A stretch of DNA of 64,000 bases from Pelomonas sp039929605 (GTDB taxonomy: Bacteria; Pseudomonadota; Gammaproteobacteria; Burkholderiales; Burkholderiaceae_C). The stretch covers positions 1 to 64,000 of the forward strand of contig NZ_JBDSQX010000182.1 in the NCBI RefSeq assembly GCF_039929605.1, written 5' to 3'. The position numbers and the translations under genes are program-made. The notes below the pieces were generated by a model. It was not told the DNA's origin, made no database searches, and was given only the letters and a program-made list of their open reading frames with translations. Below are positions 26,495 to 33,852 of this stretch, in pieces; the stretch's first letter is position 1; every line of letters begins with the position of its first letter.

Positions 26495-27790
26495 ATGAAC
26501 AAACAACTCATCATCAAGCTGGCCATCCTGGCCGTCGTCACCGTCCTGCTGTGCATCGTGCTCGCCCAGATCGGCGGGCTGGTGAACGAACGCCAGGCAC
26601 GCCAGCGCGAGGCGGAGCAAAGCGTCGAGCAGTCGCAAGCCGGCCCGCAGACCTTGCTCGGCCCCATCCTCACCCGCAGCTGCAAGGAAACCTGGACGCC
26701 CTCCAAGGACGGCGTGCAGAGCCGCAGTTTCCTGGCGACGCTGCCGCCCGCCCAGTTGGAGGTCAGCGGCGGCCTCAGCCCGGAGACGCGTTACCGCGGC
26801 CTGTTCAAGATCCACACCTACGTCGGCAAATTGGCCGTCACTGCGCGCTGGGACGATCTCGTCGCGCTGACGCCACCACCGGAAAACGCCGGCGGCCGCA
26901 TCGAATGCGGCGACGTCATCGCGATGTTTTCGGCCAGCGACTCACGGGGTCTGCGCAAGGTCGAGTTGAAGCGCGACGGTCACGTGTTGAACGTCAGGCC
27001 AGGCACGGCGAACGCAGTCCACGCCTCCGGGCTGCATGCGGTTCTTGCGCTTCCACGGCCGGGCGAGCCGCTGGAGCTGAACTTGGCCTTGGAGCTCGTC
27101 GGCACGCAGCGCCTGGCAATCGTGCCTGCGGCCGGCAACACGACCGTGGCTCTGCAGTCCAGCTGGCAGCACCCAAGCTTCTCCGGCCGCTTCCTGCCGT
27201 CCGATCGCGAGGTCGGCGTGTCTGGCTTCTCGGCCCGCTGGCAGGTCTCCGAACTGGCGAGCAGCGCGGCGGCCGACGTCGTCGCGGGCAAGAGCGGCCT
27301 GGACACGCTCGCCGTCGACCTCATCGACCCCGTGAACCCCTACGTCATGAGCGACCGCGCCATCAAGTACGGCCTCATGTTCATCGCCCTCACCTTCGTC
27401 ACCGTCGGCCTCACCGAGCTGCTGACCGGCCGCCGCGTGCACCCGGTGCAATACCTGCTGGTGGGCCTGGCGCTGAGCCTGTTCTTCCTGCTGTTGCTGA
27501 GCCTGTCGGAGCACCTGCCCTTCCTGGTGGCCTACCTCATCGCCGCCGCCGCAGCTGCGGTGGTGCTGACCCAGTACGCCGCCGCTATGCTGGGTGGCTG
27601 GCTGCGCGGGCTGGCGTTCGGCGGCGGCATCGCGCTGCTGTACGGCGCGCTCTACGTGCTGCTGAGCCGCGAGCAGACGGCTCTCGTCATCGGCGCCGTG
27701 CTGCTGTTCGCGGTGCTGGCGGTGGTGATGACGCTGACGCGCCGGCTGGACTGGTACCGGCTGGCGTCAGGGAATCCGCAGGGTGAGTGA
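26495..27790 (+). CDS. creD: Inner membrane protein CreD
   Basis: A 431-residue protein with the CreD layout: one N-terminal helix (IKLAILAVVTVLLCIVLAQI), a large periplasmic domain of about 250 residues (LGPILTRSCKETW, PETRYRGLFKIHTYVGKL, HPSFSGRFLP), then five C-terminal helices beginning IKYGLMFIALTFVTVGLTELL and RVHPVQYLLVGLALSLFFLLLLS. CreD depends on CreBC for expression in species where it has been studied and affects envelope properties. The periplasmic domain is a little shorter than in E. coli CreD. It is followed 15 bp later by the GMC oxidoreductase, which may share the CreB-controlled transcript. Confidence 0.93.
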   Translation: MNKQLIIKLAILAVVTVLLCIVLAQIGGLVNERQARQREAEQSVEQSQAGPQTLLGPILTRSCKETWTPSKDGVQSRSFLATLPPAQLEVSGGLSPETRYRGLFKIHTYVGKLAVTARWDDLVALTPPPENAGGRIECGDVIAMFSASDSRGLRKVELKRDGHVLNVRPGTANAVHASGLHAVLALPRPGEPLELNLALELVGTQRLAIVPAAGNTTVALQSSWQHPSFSGRFLPSDREVGVSGFSARWQVSELASSAAADVVAGKSGLDTLAVDLIDPVNPYVMSDRAIKYGLMFIALTFVTVGLTELLTGRRVHPVQYLLVGLALSLFFLLLLSLSEHLPFLVAYLIAAAAAAVVLTQYAAAMLGGWLRGLAFGGGIALLYGALYVLLSREQTALVIGAVLLFAVLAVVMTLTRRLDWYRLASGNPQGE

Positions 27791-27805
27791 TTTACGCTCG
27801 GGCCT

Positions 27806-29485
27806 ATGGCAAAAGAAGGTTTCGACTACATCATCGTGGGCGCCGGCACCGCCGGCTGCCTGCTCGCCAACCGGCTCACCGCCGACCCGACGAAGCGCGT
27901 GCTGCTCATCGAAGCCGGCGGCAAGGACGACTACCACTGGGTGCACATCCCCGTCGGCTACCTCTACTGCATCGGCAACCCCCGCACGGACTGGTGCTAC
28001 AGCACCGAGGCAGAACCGGGCCTGAACGGTCGCAGCCTGCGCTACCCGCGCGGCAAGGTGCTGGGCGGCAGCTCCAGCATCAACGGCATGATCTACATGC
28101 GCGGCCAGAGCCGCGACTACGAGCACTGGGCCGAGGCCACGGGCGATGACACCTGGCGCTGGGAACGCGTGCTGCGCGCCTTCCGCCGCCACGAGCACCA
28201 TTGGCGGCTGGACGACCCCAAGACCGCACCCGAGGGCTTTGCCGCCGTGCACGGCCCCATGCCAGGAAAGAAGGGCGAATGGCGCGTGGAGCAGCAGCGC
28301 CTGCGCTGGCCCATCCTCGACGCCTTTGCCGCTGCGGCACAGCAGACCGGCATCCCGGCCACCAGCGACTTCAACGCCGGCACGAACGAGGGCGTGGGCT
28401 ATTTCGAAGTCAACCAGAAGAAGGGCCTGCGCTGGAACACGGCCAAGGCCTTCCTGCGCCCCACGACCTTCGGCCGGCCCAACTTCGAGCTGTGGACCGG
28501 CGCGCAGGTGCGCAAGTTGCGGTTGATGCGCGACGGTTCATCCGAAAGTAGCGGCCTGCGCTGCAGCGGCGTAGAGGTGCAGACGCCGCACGGCATCGAG
28601 CAGCCCTGGCTGAACTCGGGCGGCGAGGTCATCCTGTGTGCCGGTGCCATCGGCTCACCACAGATCCTGCAGTTGTCGGGCCTCGGCCCGGCCGAGCTGC
28701 TGCAAGGCCTCGGCATCAAGGTCGAGCAGGACCTGTCCGGCGTGGGCGCCAACCTGCAGGACCATCTGCAGATCCGTTCCGTCTACAAGGTGCAGGGCGC
28801 CAAGACGCTGAACATGCGCTCGGCCTCGCTGTTCGGCAAGGCCATGATCGGCCTGGAGTACGCGCTGCGCCGCAGCGGCCCGATGAGCATGGCGCCGAGC
28901 CAGCTGGGCGCCTTCACGCGCAGCAGCCCCGGCAAGACCTGGCCCGATCTGGAGTACCACGTGCAGCCGCTGTCGCTGGACGCCTTCGGCGAGCCGCTGC
29001 ACGGCTTCGACGCCTTCACGGCGAGCGTGTGCAACCTCAACCCGACGAGCCGCGGCACGGTGCAGATCAAGTCGCCGGACTCGACCGTGGCGCCGGCCAT
29101 CCAGCCCAACTATCTGTCGACCGATGCCGACCGCGAGGTAGCCGTCGAAAGCCTGAAGCTGACGCGCCGCATCGTCGCCCAGCCGGCACTGGCTGGCTTC
29201 AAGCCCGAGGAACACAAGCCCGGTCCGCAGTACCAGACCGACGAGGACCTGGCGCGGCTGGCCGGTGACATTGCCACGACCATCTTCCACCCCGTGGGTA
29301 CCTGCAAGATGGGGCGCAACGACGACCCGGGCGCGGTCGTCGACTCGCGGCTGCGCGTGCGCGGCGTGAGCGGGCTGCGCATCGCAGACGCAAGCGTGAT
29401 GCCGACGATCACGAGCGGCAACACGAACTCGCCGACGTTGATGATTGCGGAGAAGTTGGCTGGGTGGTTGGTGGGGGGCAACTGA
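27806..29485 (+). CDS. GMC family FAD-dependent oxidoreductase (choline dehydrogenase-like)
   Basis: A 559-residue flavoprotein. FAD binding is at YIIVGAGTAGCLLANRL near residue 8, GMC signature 1 at RGKVLGGSSSINGMIYMRG, and signature 2 at GAIGSPQILQLSGLGP. The C-terminus has HPVGTCKMG with the active-site His and NTNSPTLMIAEKLA. Family members oxidise alcohols to aldehydes or ketones; the substrate here may be choline, a long-chain alcohol or another primary alcohol. No betaine genes are nearby. No signal peptide is visible, so it is cytosolic or peripheral to the membrane. The position directly behind creD suggests possible co-regulation. Confidence 0.92.
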   Translation: MAKEGFDYIIVGAGTAGCLLANRLTADPTKRVLLIEAGGKDDYHWVHIPVGYLYCIGNPRTDWCYSTEAEPGLNGRSLRYPRGKVLGGSSSINGMIYMRGQSRDYEHWAEATGDDTWRWERVLRAFRRHEHHWRLDDPKTAPEGFAAVHGPMPGKKGEWRVEQQRLRWPILDAFAAAAQQTGIPATSDFNAGTNEGVGYFEVNQKKGLRWNTAKAFLRPTTFGRPNFELWTGAQVRKLRLMRDGSSESSGLRCSGVEVQTPHGIEQPWLNSGGEVILCAGAIGSPQILQLSGLGPAELLQGLGIKVEQDLSGVGANLQDHLQIRSVYKVQGAKTLNMRSASLFGKAMIGLEYALRRSGPMSMAPSQLGAFTRSSPGKTWPDLEYHVQPLSLDAFGEPLHGFDAFTASVCNLNPTSRGTVQIKSPDSTVAPAIQPNYLSTDADREVAVESLKLTRRIVAQPALAGFKPEEHKPGPQYQTDEDLARLAGDIATTIFHPVGTCKMGRNDDPGAVVDSRLRVRGVSGLRIADASVMPTITSGNTNSPTLMIAEKLAGWLVGGN

Positions 29486-29584
29486 GGCGGGCGGGCTTGA
29501 CCCACTCTGGCGTGAGGAGGCGCAGGCGCGGACGCAGGCTGACTGCAGACCTCTACACTTTCTCTACCGCAAACAACACGCGCC

Positions 29585-30559
29585 ATGTCTGACACGCCAA
29601 GGTTTGGCTTTGCGAAGGTTGCGGCATGGGCTCTTTGCTGCGTGCTCGGCCTGGGCCTGGTGGGCTGGCAGGCCGCCCGCGCCGAAACAGCGGCCTCCCC
29701 CGACAAGCGTCGCATGGAGTTTCGCTATTGGGACTGGGGCGCCACGCCGAAGCGAGACGACTACCAGTTCGCGCTGTTGACGCTGGCCCTCGACAAGACC
29801 GTCAAGGACTACGGGCCCTACCAGCTCTCACGGGTGGTGCGCAGCTACTCCACTTCGCGACTCAGGCGCGAGATCAATCGCGGCGAAGTGGTGAACGTGC
29901 ATGCCGGGCCTTGGCGGCCGCTGGAGGTCAGTGAAGACAAATTGCCGGAGCGCAGCGTGCGCATCAATGTGTCCATCTTCAAGGACTTGCTGGGCTATCG
30001 CAAGCTGCTGATCCGCCGCGCCGATCTGGACAGATTCAAGCGCATCCGACGCGCCGATGAGCTGAAGAAGCTGGTTGTCGGGCAGGCGAACGGCTGGGTC
30101 GATATCGACATCTACCGGCACAACGGCTACGCGGTCAACGACACCCCGACCCCGGCTTCGCTGTACGACATGCTGGCCAGGAAGCGCTTCGACTACATCC
30201 CCATCAGCCTGCTGGAGGCCACCACCGCACTGAACTACCGCCCGGAGCTGGCGGGCGAGCTGATGCTGCTGCCCGACATCACCGTCTACCTCCCGCTGCC
30301 CATCATCTTCTACGTCAACGTCCACGAGCCGCTGATGGCGGAACGACTGGAAAAGGGTCTGGCCCTGGCCAAACAGGACGGTTCCTTCGAGCGCCTGTTC
30401 AAGTCTTCATTTGCCGACGAGTTGCAGCTGATTCAAGACGGCTCACGCGTGCACTTCGCGCTGTCCAACCCCTTCGTTCCCAAAGAGCTGACGGACGAGA
30501 AGTCACTTGAACCAGGCGCGCGCGGCACACCGGCGAAGCCGCACGCCAGACGGCGGTAG
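29585..30559 (+). CDS. Periplasmic solute-binding-like protein
   Basis: A 324-residue exported protein. The signal peptide is in the first 34 residues (VAAWALCCVLGLGLVGWQAARA). The mature part looks like the type 2 periplasmic binding fold: YQFALLTLALDKTVKDYGPY at the start, a middle strand-turn KKLVVGQANGWVDIDIY, then DMLARKRFDYIPISLLEA and LPIIFYVNVHEPLMAERLEKGL. Relatives are amino-acid-binding-like proteins without a linked transporter; no permease or ATPase is near. The C-terminal 30 residues are basic and probably disordered. Ligand and role are unknown. Confidence 0.75.
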   Translation: MSDTPRFGFAKVAAWALCCVLGLGLVGWQAARAETAASPDKRRMEFRYWDWGATPKRDDYQFALLTLALDKTVKDYGPYQLSRVVRSYSTSRLRREINRGEVVNVHAGPWRPLEVSEDKLPERSVRINVSIFKDLLGYRKLLIRRADLDRFKRIRRADELKKLVVGQANGWVDIDIYRHNGYAVNDTPTPASLYDMLARKRFDYIPISLLEATTALNYRPELAGELMLLPDITVYLPLPIIFYVNVHEPLMAERLEKGLALAKQDGSFERLFKSSFADELQLIQDGSRVHFALSNPFVPKELTDEKSLEPGARGTPAKPHARRR

Positions 30560-30723
30560 GACGGCGTGCCGATGCGCGCGTGATGCGCCCGCGATTCGAG
30601 ACCGAGCTTGAGGTCTCGGGCGCCCGTTCAGGCAAGAGAAACGCGTGAACGGAGTGGCCATCTTCTACAAATAGAGCCGTTCGCAGCCAAGTAGAGCTGG
30701 TCGTGAAATAGCGTGGGACAAGA

Positions 30724-31011
30724 ATGCGAAAACTGGGTTTGACTTTGCTGGTCGTCGGATTTCTCTGGCTGCTCGTGCTGCAGGTCCAAGCTGCGCTGCA
30801 CGCTGGCGTTCGGGCGGTGGTACTCACTCAGTACAAACAACTTGATGCCGAGGCCAAGCCCAGCTATTCGAGACAAGAGGTCGACGGATTGATCCGTAAT
30901 ACAGCAAGGGATGCATTTGATGCACATCCGTTGTTCGCTTTGCCAGGCGCCGTCAGCTTCATCGGCGGTTTGCTGGCGTTGAAGCGACAACGCGGCAAGT
31001 CGGCGGGCTGA
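30724..31011 (+). CDS. Small membrane protein of unknown function
   Basis: A 95-residue frame with two hydrophobic segments, LGLTLLVVGFLWLLVLQVQ at the N-terminus and PLFALPGAVSFIGGLLAL near the C-terminus. Between them is a polar stretch (LDAEAKPSYSRQEVDGLIR). The ATG at 30724 follows GGGACAAGA, a weak ribosome site. No family is recognised. Base composition is lower in GC than in neighbours. The 164 bp before it (30560-30723) show only a partial hairpin of GCGCCCG type and no gene. Confidence 0.55.
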   Translation: MRKLGLTLLVVGFLWLLVLQVQAALHAGVRAVVLTQYKQLDAEAKPSYSRQEVDGLIRNTARDAFDAHPLFALPGAVSFIGGLLALKRQRGKSAG

Positions 31012-31081
31012 ACCATGGATCGCGGGAAAGCCGCACTACGCGCGGCATAGGCTTGAGCGTCTGCTCCTCGACAATCGAGCC

Positions 31082-32989
31082 ATGCCGTCTACGTCCCCCC
31101 GTGTCCTCGCCGTCATCCCGCCGATGACGCAGCTGAACACGCCTTACCCGTCCACCGCCTACCTGACCGGCTTCCTGCGTTCGCGCGGCATCGAGGCGCA
31201 GCAGGTGGACCTGGCGCTGGCGCTGGTGCTGGAGCTGTTCTCGCCCGCCGGCATCACGCAGTTGCACGACACCGTGCTGGCCCTGCCTGATGCGAAGCGC
31301 ACGCCGCAGACCGCCTGGTTCGCCGCCGAGTTCTCGTCAATCGCCGCCGCAACTCCGCGCGCAATTGCCTTCCTGCAGGGCCGCGATCCGACGGTGGCGC
31401 ATCGCATCAACACGCGCGCCTTCCTGCCCGAGGGCAAGCGCTTCGAGACGCTGGAGGCCTATGTCGATGAGGATGGCGGCGACCCGCTGGCCTGGGCGTT
31501 CGGCGCTTTGGGCCTGCAAGACCGCGCGCGGCACCTGGCGACGCTGTTCCTGAACGACCTCGCCGATGTGCTGCGCGACGCGTTGGACGCGCGCTTCGAG
31601 TTCGTCCGCTACGCCGAAAGCCTCGCCGCCGCGCAGGCGCACTTCGACCCGCTGGCCGACGCGCTGGCCGCGCCGCCCAATCTCGTCGACGACACGCTGC
31701 GGCGCCTCACGCTCGAAGCGCTCGAACAGCACGAGCCCGACGTCGTGCTGCTGTCTGTGCCCTTCCCCGGCTCGGTCTACGCGGCGCTGCGCATCGCACA
31801 GACGATCAAGGCCGCGCGGCCCGAAGTGGTGTGCGTGCTGGGTGGTGGCTACGTGAATACCGAGCTGCGCGAACTGGCCGAACCACGGCTGTTCGACTTC
31901 GTCGACTACGTGACGCTGGACGCCGGCGAGCGGCCGCTGCTGGCGCTGCTGGAGCACATGTCGGGCAAGCGCTCCAAGACGCGCCTGGTGCGCACCTTCT
32001 GGCGCGATGGCGCCGACGTCAAGTACACCAACTTCGTCGAACCCGACATTCCCTTCGACGACGTCGGCACGCCGACCTGGGACGGCCTGCCGCTGGACCG
32101 CTATTTGTCGCTGCTGGACATGCTCAATCCGATGAACCGGCTGTGGAGCGACGGGCGCTGGAACAAGCTGACCGTGGCCCACGGCTGCTACTGGAAGAAG
32201 TGCAGCTTCTGCGACGTGAGCCTGAACTACATCTCGCGCTACGAGGCGGCGAGCGCCGAGGTGCTGGTGGACCGTATCGAGGCCATCGTCAAGGAGACAG
32301 GGCAGACGGGCTTTCACTTCGTCGACGAGGCCGCGCCGCCCAAGGCGCTGAAGGCGCTGGCCGAGGAGTTGATCCGCCGTGGCGTGGCCATCTCGTGGTG
32401 GGGCAATATCCGCTTCGAAAAGACCTTCACGCCCGAGCTGGCCCAGCTGCTCGCCGACAGCGGCTGCATCGCCATCTCGGGCGGGCTGGAGGTCGCGTCC
32501 GACCGGCTGCTCAAGCTGATGAAGAAGGGCGTCTCCATCGAGCAGGTGGCGCGCGTGACCAAGGCGTTCTCCGATGCCGGCGTGCTGGTGCATGCCTACC
32601 TGATGTACGGCTTCCCGACGCAGACGACGCAGGACACCGTGGACGCGCTGGAGTACGTGCGCCAGCTGTTCGAGAGCGGCTGCATCCACAGCGGCTTCTT
32701 TCACCGTTTTGCCTGCACGGTGCACTCGCCCGTGGGCCTGAACCCGGCGGAATACGGCGTCACGCTGCAGCCACTGCCGGAAGGCCGTTTTGCGAAGAAC
32801 GACATCGCCTTCATCGACCCCACGCCCACCGACCACGACGGCCTGGGCCAGGGGTTGAAGAAGGGCCTCTACAACTTCATGCACGGCATCGGCGTCGACA
32901 GCGACATCCGCAGTTGGTTCCCGGTGCGCGTGCCCAAGACGACGGTGCCCAGGCACTTCGTCGAGCGCGCTCTCACCACGACCCGCTGA
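31082..32989 (+). CDS. B12-binding-type radical SAM protein with CX4CX2C cluster motif
   Basis: A 635-residue protein. The N-terminal half resembles a cobalamin-binding Rossmann domain (VLAVIPPMTQLNTPYPSTAYLTGFLRSRG, then VVCVLGGGYVNTELREL). The radical SAM core follows with cysteines at 369, 374 and 377 (GCYWKKCSFCD), so the spacing is CX4CX2C, not the common CX3CX2C. Later elements are GFHFVDEAAPP, SWWGNIRFEK and SGGLEVASDRLLKLMKKG. The chemistry is unknown: methyl transfer or another radical rearrangement. No cluster of biosynthesis genes surrounds it; ParA follows 95 bp later on the same strand, with a half R1 repeat between. Confidence 0.88.
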   Translation: MPSTSPRVLAVIPPMTQLNTPYPSTAYLTGFLRSRGIEAQQVDLALALVLELFSPAGITQLHDTVLALPDAKRTPQTAWFAAEFSSIAAATPRAIAFLQGRDPTVAHRINTRAFLPEGKRFETLEAYVDEDGGDPLAWAFGALGLQDRARHLATLFLNDLADVLRDALDARFEFVRYAESLAAAQAHFDPLADALAAPPNLVDDTLRRLTLEALEQHEPDVVLLSVPFPGSVYAALRIAQTIKAARPEVVCVLGGGYVNTELRELAEPRLFDFVDYVTLDAGERPLLALLEHMSGKRSKTRLVRTFWRDGADVKYTNFVEPDIPFDDVGTPTWDGLPLDRYLSLLDMLNPMNRLWSDGRWNKLTVAHGCYWKKCSFCDVSLNYISRYEAASAEVLVDRIEAIVKETGQTGFHFVDEAAPPKALKALAEELIRRGVAISWWGNIRFEKTFTPELAQLLADSGCIAISGGLEVASDRLLKLMKKGVSIEQVARVTKAFSDAGVLVHAYLMYGFPTQTTQDTVDALEYVRQLFESGCIHSGFFHRFACTVHSPVGLNPAEYGVTLQPLPEGRFAKNDIAFIDPTPTDHDGLGQGLKKGLYNFMHGIGVDSDIRSWFPVRVPKTTVPRHFVERALTTTR

Positions 32990-33007
32990 CGTTCGCCAAT
33001 AGAAGAC

Positions 33008-33025
33008 AAACACAGCCACAGAAAG
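33008..33025 (+). repeat. R1 repeat, half copy
   Basis: AAACACAGCCACAGAAAG matches the outer left arm of the R1 repeats; the right arm is absent. It lies between the radical SAM gene and parA, both on the plus strand, and may be a decayed element. Confidence 0.45.
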
Positions 33026-33084
33026 CAGATCCGCGCGACTTTGGTGCAGCGCACAATTGCCGCATCCAAGCGGAGGTAGCAGCC

Positions 33085-33852
33085 ATGCGGCGAGTCGTGT
33101 TCAACCAGAAGGGTGGCGTGGGCAAATCCACGATCACGAGCAACCTGGCGGCGATTGCTGCCTCGCAAGGCAAGCGCGTGCTGGTCATCGACCTGGACTG
33201 CCAGGGCAATACGACGCGCTACCTGCTGGGCGACGCGGCGGACGGCGAGGTGGCCGGCTCAGCCGACTTTTTCAGCCAGACGCTGAAGTTCAGCGTGCGT
33301 GACTCCGACGGCAGCGAGTTCATCAGCGAGACGCCCTGGGACAACCTGCACGTGATGGCCGCCAGCGCCGAGCTGGACGAGCTGCACAGCAAGCTTGAAA
33401 GCCGCTACAAGATATTCAAGCTGCGCGATGCGCTGCTGAAGCTGCAGGCGCAGTACGACGAGATCTGGATCGACACGCCGCCGGCGCTGAACTTCTACAC
33501 GCGCTCGGCGCTGATCGCGTCGCAGGGCTGCCTCATCCCCTTCGACTGCGACGACTTCTCGCGCCGCGCGCTGTACGGGCTGCTGGAAGCGGTGGACGAG
33601 ATCCGTGCCGACCACGCGCCCGAGCTGAGCGTCGAGGGCATCGTCGTCAATCAGTTCCAGGCCCGCGCGTCGCTGCCGCAGCGGGTGGTGCAGGAGTTGA
33701 TCGACGAGGGCCTGCCGGTGCTGCAGCCGTTCCTGTCGAGCAGCGTCAAGGTCAAGGAATCGCACGAGCTGAGCCGGCCGATGATCCACCTCGACGCGCG
33801 CCACAAGCTCACGCTGGAGCTGGTGGCGCTGTACGAGTCACTCGGTCGCTGA
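33085..33852 (+). CDS. ParA family ATPase (orphan)
   Basis: A 255-residue ATPase. The deviant Walker A motif NQKGGVGKSTITSNLA starts at residue 7, Walker A' is VLVIDLDCQGNTTR, and the Walker B region is YDEIWIDTPPALNF. The ATG at 33085 follows GGAGG at the right distance. No parB or centromere-like repeats are seen, and the gene is not near replication functions, so it is more likely a protein- or cargo-positioning ParA than the chromosome partitioning one. Its last 15 bases overlap the 3' end of the convergent M16 peptidase gene. Confidence 0.85.
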   Translation: MRRVVFNQKGGVGKSTITSNLAAIAASQGKRVLVIDLDCQGNTTRYLLGDAADGEVAGSADFFSQTLKFSVRDSDGSEFISETPWDNLHVMAASAELDELHSKLESRYKIFKLRDALLKLQAQYDEIWIDTPPALNFYTRSALIASQGCLIPFDCDDFSRRALYGLLEAVDEIRADHAPELSVEGIVVNQFQARASLPQRVVQELIDEGLPVLQPFLSSSVKVKESHELSRPMIHLDARHKLTLELVALYESLGR

